A stretch of DNA of 64,000 bases from Metapseudomonas otitidis (GCF_900111835.1 NZ_FOJP01000020.1:62001-126000); one strand, 5' to 3'. Counted from the stretch's first letter, positions 55,838 through 64,000 are shown. Made by a program: numbers and translations. Notes: generated by a model not told the origin, from the letters alone.

Positions 55838-57562
55838 ATGCACGACACCCTCAAGGCCCCGGTGGCCATCGTCGGTGGCGGCCCGGTGGGGATGATGCTC
55901 GCCCTGTTCCTGGACCGTCACGGCGTGCCGGTGGTGCTGTTCAACAGCGAGCGCACCACCCGCTGGCACCCCAAGGGCAACACCCACAACGCCCGCACCA
56001 TGGAGCACTACCGGCGGCTCGGATTGTCCGACGGCATCCGCCGGCTCGGCCTGCCCGCCGACCACCCCCGGGACGTCGCCTACTTCACCCGGCTCAACGG
56101 CTGGGAGCTGGCGCGCCTGGACATGCCCGCCGAGCGCGAGCGCCTGCAGGCGGCCCGCCAGGCGCCGGACACCGACCAGGTGCCCGAGCCCCTGCTGCGG
56201 GCCAACCAGATGTATGTCGAGCGCTTCCTGCTGGACCACCTGCGCACCCGCCCCGGCATCCAGCTGCGTTTCGGCTGGCGGGTCGACGACTTCCAGCAGG
56301 ACGCCGACGGCGTCAGCCTGCATGCCGTCGACAGCGCCGGGCAGGCTGCCGACGAGCACTGGCGCGCCGACTACCTGGTGGGCTGCGACGGCGGCCACAG
56401 CTTCGTCCGCCGTCGCCTGGGCATCGGCTACCTCGGCCCGGACGGCAGCACCGGCGGCTTCCTCAGCGGGCGCATGTTCTCCAGCCACGTGCGCATCCCC
56501 GACCTGCACCGGCGCCTGCTGCCGGACCGCAAGGCCTGGATGTACAACGTCGTCGCCCCGGAAGGGCGCATGCTGCTGATCAGCCTGGACGGCGCCGACG
56601 AGTTCCTGCTCATGACCCAGGCCCGCAGCCACGACGAGATGCCCCAGGACGACGCGGTGATCCGCTCCATACAGCGGGGCATCGGCGAGCCCGTCGAGGT
56701 CAGCGTGCTGGCCCATGCCGTCTGGCACGGCGGCCTGGCCCTGGTGGTCGAGCGCTTCGCCGATCGCCGGGTGCTGCTGGCCGGCGACGCCACCCACCTG
56801 TTCTCGCCCACCGGCGGTTTCGGCATGAACACCGGCATCGACGGCGCCGCCAACCTCGCCTGGAAGCTCGCCGCCGCCGTGCAGGGCTGGGCCGGCGACG
56901 GGCTCCTGGCCACCTACGAGCTGGAGCGCCGCCCGGTCACCCTGCGCAACACCCACGCCGCCCGCCGCCTTACCCAGCGCGTCGGCCAGGTGGACGTGCC
57001 CGCCGAGGTCGAGGACCCGGGGCCCGCCGGCCAGCAGGCGCGGGCGCGCCTGGGCGAGGCGCTGCAGCAGTTCCGCGGGCAGTTCGCCTCCCTCGGCGTC
57101 GAGCTGGGCGCCCGCTACGACGGCTCGCCGATCCTCTGGCCGGACGACGGCACGCCCCCCGAGGACGACCCGCTGCTCTACCGCCCCAGCACCTTGCCGG
57201 GCGGGCGCCTGCCGCACCTGTGGATCGCCGATGGCAGCACCGGCCGGTGCTCGGTGTTCGACCGGCTGGGCGTCGGCTTCACCCTCCTGCGCAACGGTCC
57301 GCAGGCCCCCGAGGCCACGCGCCTGGTGGAAGCGGCACGGGCCCGAGGCATTCCCCTGGAGGTGGTCGACCTGCCGGCCACCGCCTTCACCTTCTACGCA
57401 GTGCAGCTGCTGCTGGTCCGGCCCGACCAGCACATCGGCTGGCGCGGCGACGCCCTGCCGGAGGATGCCGGCGCGTTGCTGGACCGCCTCGTCGGGCAGG
57501 GCGTGGCGGGCATCCAGGCCCCCGGCCCGGTGCTGGGCTGCGTATTCAGTGCAGTGGGCTGA
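55838..57562 (+). CDS. FAD-dependent aromatic monooxygenase (PheA/TfdB family)
   Basis: A 574-residue flavoprotein hydroxylase (PF01494). It has the GxGxxG motif IVGGGPVGMM at residues 10-19, the DG motif CDGGHSFVRR, and the GD motif LLAGDATHLFSP with GGFGMNTG. A C-terminal thioredoxin-like domain (last 150 residues) is typical of the MhpA/phenol hydroxylase branch. It probably hydroxylates, perhaps oxidatively decarboxylates, the amino-hydroxybenzoate core. It starts 19 bp after the methyltransferase. Confidence 0.9.
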   Translation: MHDTLKAPVAIVGGGPVGMMLALFLDRHGVPVVLFNSERTTRWHPKGNTHNARTMEHYRRLGLSDGIRRLGLPADHPRDVAYFTRLNGWELARLDMPAERERLQAARQAPDTDQVPEPLLRANQMYVERFLLDHLRTRPGIQLRFGWRVDDFQQDADGVSLHAVDSAGQAADEHWRADYLVGCDGGHSFVRRRLGIGYLGPDGSTGGFLSGRMFSSHVRIPDLHRRLLPDRKAWMYNVVAPEGRMLLISLDGADEFLLMTQARSHDEMPQDDAVIRSIQRGIGEPVEVSVLAHAVWHGGLALVVERFADRRVLLAGDATHLFSPTGGFGMNTGIDGAANLAWKLAAAVQGWAGDGLLATYELERRPVTLRNTHAARRLTQRVGQVDVPAEVEDPGPAGQQARARLGEALQQFRGQFASLGVELGARYDGSPILWPDDGTPPEDDPLLYRPSTLPGGRLPHLWIADGSTGRCSVFDRLGVGFTLLRNGPQAPEATRLVEAARARGIPLEVVDLPATAFTFYAVQLLLVRPDQHIGWRGDALPEDAGALLDRLVGQGVAGIQAPGPVLGCVFSAVG

Positions 57563-57592
57563 TCGACAACCTGATGGCATCAAGGAGGCGAC

Positions 57593-58321
57593 ATGAGTGC
57601 ATTGGCAAGTGAACGAATCCGGGAACCGGCCCTTGAGGCGAGCGGGCTGGAATCCGAGTACGCGGACGACGCCCAGGAGAACGCGGCGGCCTTCGCCCTG
57701 ATCGAGGACGACCCCAACCCGCAGGTGGTCAACGGCGAGCCCGAAGGGGCCTCCATCCGCTTCGTGAAGACCGGCGAGACCACCCGTGGCCGCTACCTCA
57801 TGGCCAAGGTGGAGATCCCCCCGGGCTCCGGCCCGCCGCTGCATGTGCACACCCGCACCGACGAGTGGTTCTACGCCCCCGACGGCGGCGTGGTGATGTT
57901 CATGGGCACCCGCACCTACACCGACCTGGACAACCCGCCGGACGTGTCCGGGCGCGACACCATCCGCATGATCCCGATGAAGAAGGGCGCCATGGTGTTC
58001 GGCCGGCGCAACCACATCCACGGCTTCGTCAACATCACCGACAAGACCGTGATGATGTGGCTGGTGTGGACCCCCGACACCCCCGAAGTGACCCTCAAGG
58101 ACTACTTCGAATCCATCGCCCGGCCGATCCTTCCCGGCGTGCGCGGTGCCCGCAACAACCCCATCGTCCAGCTCAAGGCCGTCAGCGAAGCACGCGACTA
58201 CGGAATGATGTTCAGCACCGACTTCTGGCAGTACGCCGAGACGGTGGAGGAGGGCGAGCCGCCCTTCGGCAAGAACCTGGACGGACTGATCCGGCTCTTC
58301 GAGTCCGGCAAACGGAACTGA
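57593..58321 (+). CDS. Cupin-domain protein
   Basis: A 242-residue protein with a single cupin barrel. Motif 1 is LHVHTRTDEWFY (HxHx4E-like) and motif 2 is NHIHGFVN, so the metal-binding His/Glu set is complete. It could be a ring-cleaving or carbon-oxidising dioxygenase, or an isomerase. The N-terminal 50 residues are acidic and the C-terminal 60 extend beyond the barrel. An AAGGAGG ribosome-binding site gives strong translation. Confidence 0.82.
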   Translation: MSALASERIREPALEASGLESEYADDAQENAAAFALIEDDPNPQVVNGEPEGASIRFVKTGETTRGRYLMAKVEIPPGSGPPLHVHTRTDEWFYAPDGGVVMFMGTRTYTDLDNPPDVSGRDTIRMIPMKKGAMVFGRRNHIHGFVNITDKTVMMWLVWTPDTPEVTLKDYFESIARPILPGVRGARNNPIVQLKAVSEARDYGMMFSTDFWQYAETVEEGEPPFGKNLDGLIRLFESGKRN

Positions 58322-58355
58322 TCCCTCAACACGACATGGAAGAAAAGGTGAACGC

Positions 58356-59120
58356 ATGAAAACTCTGGCGAACAAGACCGCGATCGTCACCGGTGCCAGC
58401 TCCGGCATCGGCTATGAAACCGCCAAGCTCTTCGCGGCCCAAGGCGCCAAGGTGGTGGCCGTGGCCCGCCGTGCCGACTGCCTGGACCGCCTGCTGGGCG
58501 AGATCCACGCCCTGGGCGGCAAGGCCCTGGCCCTGGTGGGCGACGTCAAGGAAGAAGCCTGCGCCCGCGAGGCCGTGGCCCTGGCCGTGGGCCAGTTCGG
58601 CGGTCTGGACATCGCCTTCAACAACGCCGGCAGCATGGGCGCCCTGGGCAGCGTGACCGACATCAGCCTGGAGGGCTGGCACGACACCCTCGACACCAAC
58701 CTCACCAGCGCCTTCCTCAGCGCCCGCCACCAGATCCCCGAACTGCTCAAGCGTACCGGCAGCTCGCTGATCTTCACCTCCTCCTTCGTCGGCCACAGCG
58801 TCGGCTTCCCCGGCATGGCCGCCTACGCCGCCAGCAAGGCCGGCCTGGTGGGCCTGACCCGCACCCTGGCCGCCGAATACGGCGCCCAGGGGTTGCGGGT
58901 CAACGTGCTGCTGCCCGGCGGCACCGACACCGAGATGGGCCGCGCCGCCGCCTCCACGGCGGAGCAGAAGGCCTTCGTCGAGAGCATCCACGCCCTCAAG
59001 CGCATGGCCCGCCCGGAAGAGATCGCCCAATCGGCGCTGTACCTCGCCTCCGATGCCTCCAGCTTCGTCACCGGCACCACGCTGTTCGTGGAAGGCGGCG
59101 TGACCATCACCCGCACCTGA
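58356..59120 (+). CDS. Short-chain dehydrogenase/reductase 1
   Basis: A 254-residue classical SDR. Cofactor motif TGASSGIG is at residues 13-20, with NNAG, the catalytic Ser in FTSSFVG and YAASK. The C-terminal VTGTTLFVEGG is typical of FabG-like enzymes. The basic residues after strand 2 (ARRADC) favour NADP(H). It probably reduces or oxidises an intermediate of the cluster. It lies 34 bp after the cupin gene. Confidence 0.92.
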   Translation: MKTLANKTAIVTGASSGIGYETAKLFAAQGAKVVAVARRADCLDRLLGEIHALGGKALALVGDVKEEACAREAVALAVGQFGGLDIAFNNAGSMGALGSVTDISLEGWHDTLDTNLTSAFLSARHQIPELLKRTGSSLIFTSSFVGHSVGFPGMAAYAASKAGLVGLTRTLAAEYGAQGLRVNVLLPGGTDTEMGRAAASTAEQKAFVESIHALKRMARPEEIAQSALYLASDASSFVTGTTLFVEGGVTITRT

Positions 59121-59187
59121 GGCCTCGGCCGACCCGGGCGCCGCCATCGCGGCGCCCGTCCCCACCGCGAATGGAATCCGCATCGAC

Positions 59188-60900
59188 ATGAAGACGCACA
59201 ACGACATGCCCGGCGTTGCGGGCGAGGGCGAAGCGACGGCCGGTTTCGGCGCCTCCGGGCGGCGGGACTTCCTCACCCGCCTGCTGGCCCTGGGGGCCGG
59301 TGCCGCCGGCATGGGGCTGCTGCCTGCCGCCGCCCTGGCCGCCGCTGGACAAGGCCGCCCCAGCCACCGCCGGGACTACGACTACATCATCGTCGGCGCC
59401 GGGTCCGCCGGTTGCCTGCTGGCCGACCGGCTCTCCGCCACCGGCGCCTCGGTGCTGCTGCTGGAGGCCGGCAGCCACCGCATCGACCAACCCAAGGTGC
59501 GCGAAGTCGCGCTGTGGCTGCAGAACCTCGGCAGCGACACCGACTGGGCCCGCACCAGCACCCCGCAGCCGCAGCTGGACCAGCGTGCCCAGAGCCTGGC
59601 GGCCGGGCGCGTCGTCGGCGGTTCCGGCAGCATCAACGCGATGATCTGGTTGCGCGGCGACCCCCGCGACCTGCAGCGCTGGCAGCAGCTGGTCGGCGCC
59701 CCCTGGACGGTGGAGGCGCTGCACCGGGCCTACCTGGACATGGCGCAGCCCGTGGGCAGCCCCGCCGGCCAGGGCGCACCGCGCATCCGCCTCGGGCGCT
59801 TCGCCGGGGAGCACCCGCTGACCGCCGCCTACCTGGCGGCCAGCAGCACCACCGGGCTCGGCGTGCAGACCCTCAACGACGGGCTACCGCTGGAAGGCGC
59901 CGGCATCACCGAGGTCAACGCCACCGCCGACGGCTACCGGGTGGGGCCGGCCCAGGCCTTCCTGGTGCCGGCACTGGCCCGGCCCAACCTCAGCGTGCTG
60001 AGCGAGGCGCTGATCACCAACCTGATCCTCCGGGGCTCGCACTGCGAGGGCGTGCGGGTGCTGGTGGACAACCGCCTGGTGTCGATCCGCGCGCGCCGCG
60101 AAACGATCCTCTGCGCCGGCACCTGCGAGTCGCCCAAGCTGCTCATGCTCTCCGGCATCGGCCCGCAGCAGACCCTGCGCGAACAGGGCATCCCGGTGCG
60201 GCTGCACCTGCCGGCCGTGGGGCAGAACCTGCAGGACCACCTGCTGCTCAGCCTGCAGTACCGTTCGCGCCTGGCCATTCCCCCGCAGGTCTCCAACGGT
60301 GTGGCGACCATGAGCTACTACCACCACGGCAGTGGCCAGCAGGCGCCGGACATCCAGGTGGCCGGCATGCAGTACCCCTTCGGCCCGGTGCCTCTGCCCA
60401 GCGGCAGCTCCTACACCGTCATCCCCTTCCTGGCCAAGCCGCGCAGCCGGGGGCGGGTGCGCCTGGCCGGCACCGACCCGCGCCAGTCCCTGCTGATCGA
60501 CCCTAACTACCTGGGCGAGGCCATCGACCGCGACATCATGCTCGCCGCCCTGGACCGTGGCCTGGCCATCGGCGCCGGGGTCACCGACTACTTCGGCGGG
60601 CTCTACCCCAGCGACCCGCTGGACACCCCGGCGCAGAAGCTCGCCTTCATCGCCCGCAACGGCGGGCCCGGCCTGCACTACACCGGCACCTGCAGCGCCG
60701 GGCGCGACCCGCGCAGCAGCGTGGTGGACGGGCGCTTCCGGGTCTGGGGCCTGTCCGGCCTGCGGGTGGTGGATGCCTCGGTGATCCCCGAAATGCCGGC
60801 GGTGAACATCCACGCCTCGGTGCTCACCGTGGCGCAACTGGCGGCGCGTGTGCTGGTGGCCGAGCAGCGCCTTGGCCAGCGCCTCGCTGAAACCGCCTGA
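59188..60900 (+). CDS. Tat-exported GMC oxidoreductase
   Basis: A 570-residue FAD enzyme of the glucose-methanol-choline family. Residues 28-60 form a twin-arginine signal: GRRDFLTRLLALGAGAAGMG. The FAD motif is YIIVGAGSAGCLLADRLS; the C-terminus carries LHYTGTCSAG with the catalytic His, LRVVDASVIPEMP, and NIHAS for the second catalytic position. Folding with FAD before export fits the Tat route. It would oxidise an alcohol or aldehyde in the periplasm, which is unusual for a biosynthetic cluster and suggests late maturation outside the cytoplasm. Confidence 0.9.
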   Translation: MKTHNDMPGVAGEGEATAGFGASGRRDFLTRLLALGAGAAGMGLLPAAALAAAGQGRPSHRRDYDYIIVGAGSAGCLLADRLSATGASVLLLEAGSHRIDQPKVREVALWLQNLGSDTDWARTSTPQPQLDQRAQSLAAGRVVGGSGSINAMIWLRGDPRDLQRWQQLVGAPWTVEALHRAYLDMAQPVGSPAGQGAPRIRLGRFAGEHPLTAAYLAASSTTGLGVQTLNDGLPLEGAGITEVNATADGYRVGPAQAFLVPALARPNLSVLSEALITNLILRGSHCEGVRVLVDNRLVSIRARRETILCAGTCESPKLLMLSGIGPQQTLREQGIPVRLHLPAVGQNLQDHLLLSLQYRSRLAIPPQVSNGVATMSYYHHGSGQQAPDIQVAGMQYPFGPVPLPSGSSYTVIPFLAKPRSRGRVRLAGTDPRQSLLIDPNYLGEAIDRDIMLAALDRGLAIGAGVTDYFGGLYPSDPLDTPAQKLAFIARNGGPGLHYTGTCSAGRDPRSSVVDGRFRVWGLSGLRVVDASVIPEMPAVNIHASVLTVAQLAARVLVAEQRLGQRLAETA

Positions 60901-60956
60901 ACCCTCACCCCATCCAGCGGAGCGCCGCTCCCTGAACTGAACCCAGGAGATCCACC

Positions 60957-61703
60957 ATGCAGCATTCCCTGCTTTCCAAGAACGCCCTGGTCACCGGGGC
61001 CTCCCGTGGCATCGGCAAGGCCACCGCCCTGGCCCTGGGGGCCGCCGGCGCCCATGTGCTGGTGCACTGCAACCGGGGCGTGGAGGAGGCCCGCGCCGTG
61101 GCCGCCGAGATCCGCGACCGGGGCGGCCGCGCCGACGTGCTGGTGGCGGACCTGGCCAGCGTCGACGGGCCGCGCATCCTCGCCGCCGAGGTGGGCGAGC
61201 GGGTACGCCGGCTCGACGTGCTGGTGGCCTGCGCCGGCATCGCCCAGACGGCCCGCCTGGAGGACACCCGCGTGGAGGACTTCGACCGGCTGTTCGCGGT
61301 CAACGTGCGGGCGCCGTTCTTCCTCGTGCAGCAACTGCTGCCGCTGATGGGGGAGGGCAGCAGCGTGGTGATGGTGTCGTCCCTCGGGGCGCGCTCGGCG
61401 GTGGGCGAGATCCCCGCCTACGCCGCCACCAAGGGCGCCCTGGACACGCTGGTGCTGCACTTCGCCCAGGCCCTCGGCGGGCGCGGCATTCGCGTCAACG
61501 GGCTGGCCCCGGGCGTGGTGGACACCGAGATGTCCAGCTTCGTGCGCAGCGACGAGGGGCGGGACTTCGTGCTCGGCATCCAGGCCCTGAAGCGCATCGC
61601 ACAGCCCGAGGACATTGCCGATGTCGCGCTGTTCCTGGCCTCCGACGCCTCGCGCTGGATCACCGGCGACATCCTCAGCGTCGACGGTGGCACCAAGCTC
61701 TGA
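60957..61703 (+). CDS. Short-chain dehydrogenase/reductase 2
   Basis: A 248-residue FabG-like SDR. TGASRGIG is at residues 13-20, VMVSSLGARSAVG holds the catalytic Ser, and YAATK provides Tyr and Lys. The C-terminal WITGDILSVDGGTKL is typical. It is distinct in sequence from SDR 1, so not a recent duplicate. It follows the GMC gene by 56 bp. Confidence 0.92.
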   Translation: MQHSLLSKNALVTGASRGIGKATALALGAAGAHVLVHCNRGVEEARAVAAEIRDRGGRADVLVADLASVDGPRILAAEVGERVRRLDVLVACAGIAQTARLEDTRVEDFDRLFAVNVRAPFFLVQQLLPLMGEGSSVVMVSSLGARSAVGEIPAYAATKGALDTLVLHFAQALGGRGIRVNGLAPGVVDTEMSSFVRSDEGRDFVLGIQALKRIAQPEDIADVALFLASDASRWITGDILSVDGGTKL

Positions 61704-61730
61704 CCGCCAGCCACCTCCGGGGGTAGACCC

Positions 61731-62981
61731 ATGAACATGAAGACCGAAGTGCCCGCCGCCGGCCTTGCCGGCGAGGGTGGCCCGTCGAGGAACCTCGAAC
61801 TCGACCGGCTGCGCGCCATCGCCGTGCTGCTGACCTTCTACGTCCACCTGTACCAGGTGTTCTACCCCTGGACCTTCACCATGCATTACCCCAGGCCCGA
61901 GTCGGTGGCGGACCTGTTCGGCAATGCCTGGGGCGGGGTCGACCTGTTCTTCGTCATCTCCGGCTACATCATCTCGCGCACCCTGCTGGAGCAACTGGAC
62001 GGGCTGCGCAGCGGCGTGCAGCGGGCGGCCTGCATCAAGGCGTTCTACGTGCGCCGGGTGTTCCGCATCCTGCCGGTGGCCTGGGTGGTGGTGACGCTGG
62101 TGATGGCCTGCAGCCTGTTCCTCAACCAGGGCCAGTACTTCGCCCCGCCGGTGTACAACGCCCAGGCGGCGCTGGGCATCTTCACCTACACGTTCAACTT
62201 CTGGCTGCCGGACAACAAGATCGCCGGCGGGGTGCCGCTGGCGCCGTACTGGAGCCTGTCGGTGGAGGAGCAGTTCTACCTGTTCTACCCGCTGTTCCTG
62301 ATCCTGCTGAAGAGCACCCGCGCGCGGGTGCTGGCGCTGGTGGGCACACTGCTGCTGGTGAGCCTGGTGCTGCGGCCCTTCAGCCTGTCCGATCCGATGA
62401 AGGTGTTCTTCTTCACCCAGACCCGTTGCGACGGGCTGATCTATGGCTGCCTGCTGTACCTGGCCAGCACCCAGCCCTGGTTCGCCGCCCTGCGCGTGCG
62501 GTCCGGCCGCCATCGCTACGCCGGCGCGCTGCTGGCCACGGTGCTGGCGCTGGTGCTGGCCAGCGTCACCGCCATCGGCTTCGGCAACGTGCTGGCGGTG
62601 CCGGTGGTCTGTGCACTGTCCCTGGCGCTGGTGTTCATGGCGGCGTGCGAGGGCGGCCTGCTGGTGTTCCCGCAGCCGCTGCAGGTGCTGCTGGACTACC
62701 TGGGCAAGCGCTCCTACACCCTGTATCTGGTGCACATCCCGATGTTCTTTCTGACCCTGGAGCTGATGCACCGCTACACCCGCAGCGAAGGCATCGCCAT
62801 CACCGACGTGCTCTGGCCGCAGTACACGGCGCTGATGCTGGTGCTGGTGTTCGGCGCCACCGAGCTGATCCACCGCACCGTGGAGCGACCGATGATCGCC
62901 CTGGGCAAGCGCATCGCCGAACGCAGCCGCACCGCCGAAGCCGCCACGCCCCAGGCCCTGGCACCCACCCCGACGCCCTGA
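61731..62981 (+). CDS. Acyltransferase-3 family membrane protein (OafA-like)
   Basis: A 416-residue integral membrane acyltransferase (PF01757). The signature LELDRLRAIAVLLTFYVHLY carries the catalytic His near residue 38; DLFFVISGYIISRTLL and WSLSVEEQFYLFYPLFLI follow. About ten membrane helices are visible. Family members acetylate sugars or small molecules on or across the membrane. It is the last gene of the cluster, 27 bp after SDR 2, and may acylate the final product or an unrelated glycan. Confidence 0.92.
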   Translation: MNMKTEVPAAGLAGEGGPSRNLELDRLRAIAVLLTFYVHLYQVFYPWTFTMHYPRPESVADLFGNAWGGVDLFFVISGYIISRTLLEQLDGLRSGVQRAACIKAFYVRRVFRILPVAWVVVTLVMACSLFLNQGQYFAPPVYNAQAALGIFTYTFNFWLPDNKIAGGVPLAPYWSLSVEEQFYLFYPLFLILLKSTRARVLALVGTLLLVSLVLRPFSLSDPMKVFFFTQTRCDGLIYGCLLYLASTQPWFAALRVRSGRHRYAGALLATVLALVLASVTAIGFGNVLAVPVVCALSLALVFMAACEGGLLVFPQPLQVLLDYLGKRSYTLYLVHIPMFFLTLELMHRYTRSEGIAITDVLWPQYTALMLVLVFGATELIHRTVERPMIALGKRIAERSRTAEAATPQALAPTPTP

Positions 62982-63002
62982 GCCCGCGCGTTTGTGGTTT
63001 GT

Positions 63003-63457
63003 GTAGGAGCGAGCTCTTCTCGCGAACCGCCGCCCAGGCTGCCTCCGTAGCCCGGACTTCAGTCCGGGTTCTGTGTCTGTGCCCCCCGGGCTGAAGCCCG
63101 GGCTACGAACGGTGGCCATTGGTGGGCTGAAGCCCACCCTAGGGGGGTACGCCACCCCCCCTGTAGGAGCGAGCGCTGCTCGCGAACGGCTGTTCAGGCG
63201 GGCTCCGTAGCCCGGACTTCAGTCCGGGTTCTGCGCCCGTGCTCCCCGGGCTGAAGCCCGGGCTACGAGCGGTGGCCATTGGTGGGCTGAAGCCCACCCT
63301 ACGGGGGAGGCCCCGCCCGCCTGCGCATCCTTGTAGGAGCGAGCTCTGCTCGCGAACGGCTGTTCAGGCCGGCTCCGTAGCCCGGACTTCAGTCCGGGTT
63401 CTGTGCCTGTGCTCCCCGGGCTGAAGCCCGGGCTACGAACTGAAGCTCACCCTACGG
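63003..63457. repeat. REP/BIME array, three composite copies
   Basis: Three tandem composites start at 63003, 63163 and 63333. Each contains a GTAGGAGCGAGC...GCTCGCGAAC hairpin, then a GTAGCCCGGACTTCAGTCCGGG palindrome and its inverted relative CCCGGGCTGAAGCCCGGGCTAC. Copies 1 and 2 add GTGGGCTGAAGCCCACCCTA; copy 3 has a degenerate form. This is the inverted-pair (BIME) layout of Pseudomonas REP elements. The last element overlaps the stop codon of the next gene. Confidence 0.85.
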
Positions 63458-63742
63458 GGGAGGCGACAGCTCGCCGGCTTTCCACGCCCGGTACCGCTCG
63501 GGCATGCACACGGCGCAGGGCCTGTAGCCGGCGCTCAAGGCGGTGGCTTCGTCGAGGAAGAACACCCGCTGCGCCACGTAACCGCCGCGCGCCAGGGCCT
63601 GCAGGGCGCTGCGGCAATCCAGGCGGCCGTAGAGGCGGTTGCGGCGGTGTCCGCCGAGGGTGCCGGGAACCGGGCTGAGACAGGGGCGGCCGTCGGCGCC
63701 GATCAGGCGCCAGGCCTTGGGTTCGCCCGTTTCAGCCGTCAT
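63452..63742 (-). CDS. Ada-like metal-binding domain protein (96 aa)
   Basis: A 96-residue protein resembling the stand-alone Ada zinc-binding domain (PF02805). YGRLDCRSAL, VFFLDEATALSAGYRPCAVCMPE matches the C...PCxxC pattern with Cys43, Cys76 and Cys79. The first ligand position usually has His or Cys, but here the aligned residue is Gly, so the metal site may be incomplete or use another residue such as Cys21. Its start overlaps the upstream 2OG oxygenase gene by 11 bp. Confidence 0.75.
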   Translation of the reverse strand: MTAETGEPKAWRLIGADGRPCLSPVPGTLGGHRRNRLYGRLDCRSALQALARGGYVAQRVFFLDEATALSAGYRPCAVCMPERYRAWKAGELSPPP

Positions 63743-64000
63743 GACGGCCCTGGAAGCTCACTTCCAGGCCGACCCGCACGCCGCTGCGCACCAGGCCGAT
63801 GCCGTGGCGCAGCTGGGCGCCATAGAGCTGCCCCTGGTTGTTGCGCACGGGGCGGCGCTGGTTGCACAGCAGCACGCCGTCGCCACGGGCCAGGGGTACC
63901 ACCCAGGGCCGCGACTGCATGCGCGGCCGCTGCTCGGTGAGCACCAGTTCGCCGCCGCTGAAGTCCTGCGGGTCGGAGAGCAGCACCAGCAGCCGCACCG
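63732..64000 (-). CDS. 2OG-Fe(II) oxygenase, C-terminal part (partial)
   Basis: The last 89 residues of a minus-strand gene that enters from the right edge. SDPQDFSGGELVL, the HGIGLVRSGVRVGLEVSF end with the distal iron His and the 2-oxoglutarate-binding Arg, and ARGDGVLLCNQRRP fit the prolyl-4-hydroxylase/PKHD-like dioxygenase fold. The proximal HxD motif would lie outside the window. It overlaps the Ada-like gene, so the two are co-translated. Confidence 0.75.
   Translation of the reverse strand, partial: VRLLVLLSDPQDFSGGELVLTEQRPRMQSRPWVVPLARGDGVLLCNQRRPVRNNQGQLYGAQLRHGIGLVRSGVRVGLEVSFQGRHDG

Noticed and set aside
63003-63457. CRISPR-like repeats
   Set aside because: Spacing is irregular, the repeats are palindromic in several types and there are no unique equal-length spacers; these are REP elements.

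Overview
The window comes from a high-GC Pseudomonas-like gammaproteobacterium. The evidence is conserved Pseudomonas synteny (ispB / rplU-rpmA-obg-proB; murJ-ribF-ileS-lspA-fkpB-ispH; clpB-pgeF-rluD / bamD / pilS-pilR / minor pilins), a Pseudomonas-type tRNA Asn-Pro-Lys cluster and Pseudomonas-style REP repeats. All calls were made by eye from the sequence; no database search was run.

Region 1 (1-7.8 kb) is an RNA-repair locus. A sigma54 activator with an RtcR sensor domain (rtcR, +) diverges from a minus-strand operon: rsr (Ro60 orthologue), five tandem Y-RNA-like non-coding RNAs, rtcB (RNA ligase), an unknown gene, an RlaP-type nucleotidyltransferase, a secreted protein and the start of another gene. 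Four of the five RNAs carry tRNA-mimic modules in permuted order: T arm, then an acceptor-like stem closed by a short loop, then (in three) a D arm. The Y stem sits where an anticodon stem would be. No rtcA is visible.

Region 2 (7.9-16.4 kb) holds a NADAR/SUKH gene pair, a DUF4105 envelope protein, the Lon-like protease AsrA, small conserved proteins, fklB and a small gene behind a Fur-box-like site. Region 3 (16.4-38.3 kb) is core genome: isoprenoid synthesis, ribosomal proteins, Obg, ProB, MurJ, RibF, IleS, LspA, IspH, heat-shock ClpB, PgeF, RluD, BamD and the PilS/PilR two-component system.

Region 4 (about 38.8-46.7 kb) is a sharply AT-rich block with the type IV pilus minor pilin operon (fimT, fimU, pilV, pilW, pilX, pilY1, pilY2, pilE). 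Its left edge falls inside thiO, which makes that gene a base-composition mosaic and suggests replacement by homologous recombination. Relative to the P. aeruginosa order as I recall it, the whole clpB-to-pilE block looks inverted next to ispH.

Region 5 (46.7-49.9 kb) has a PilZ protein, a DUF1631 protein and three tRNAs. Region 6 (50.4-63.0 kb) is a candidate biosynthetic cluster. A DHQ-synthase-II-like enzyme and an ADH-synthase-like aldolase resemble the GriH/GriI pair that makes 3-amino-4-hydroxybenzoate. They are followed by a fusion of a haem-oxygenase-like di-iron oxidase with an AMP-forming ligase, a methyltransferase, a flavin monooxygenase, a cupin, two SDRs, a Tat-exported GMC oxidoreductase and a membrane acyltransferase. 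No PKS, NRPS, transporter or regulator is visible. The window ends with a REP array, an Ada-like zinc-domain protein and a partial 2OG-Fe(II) oxygenase.
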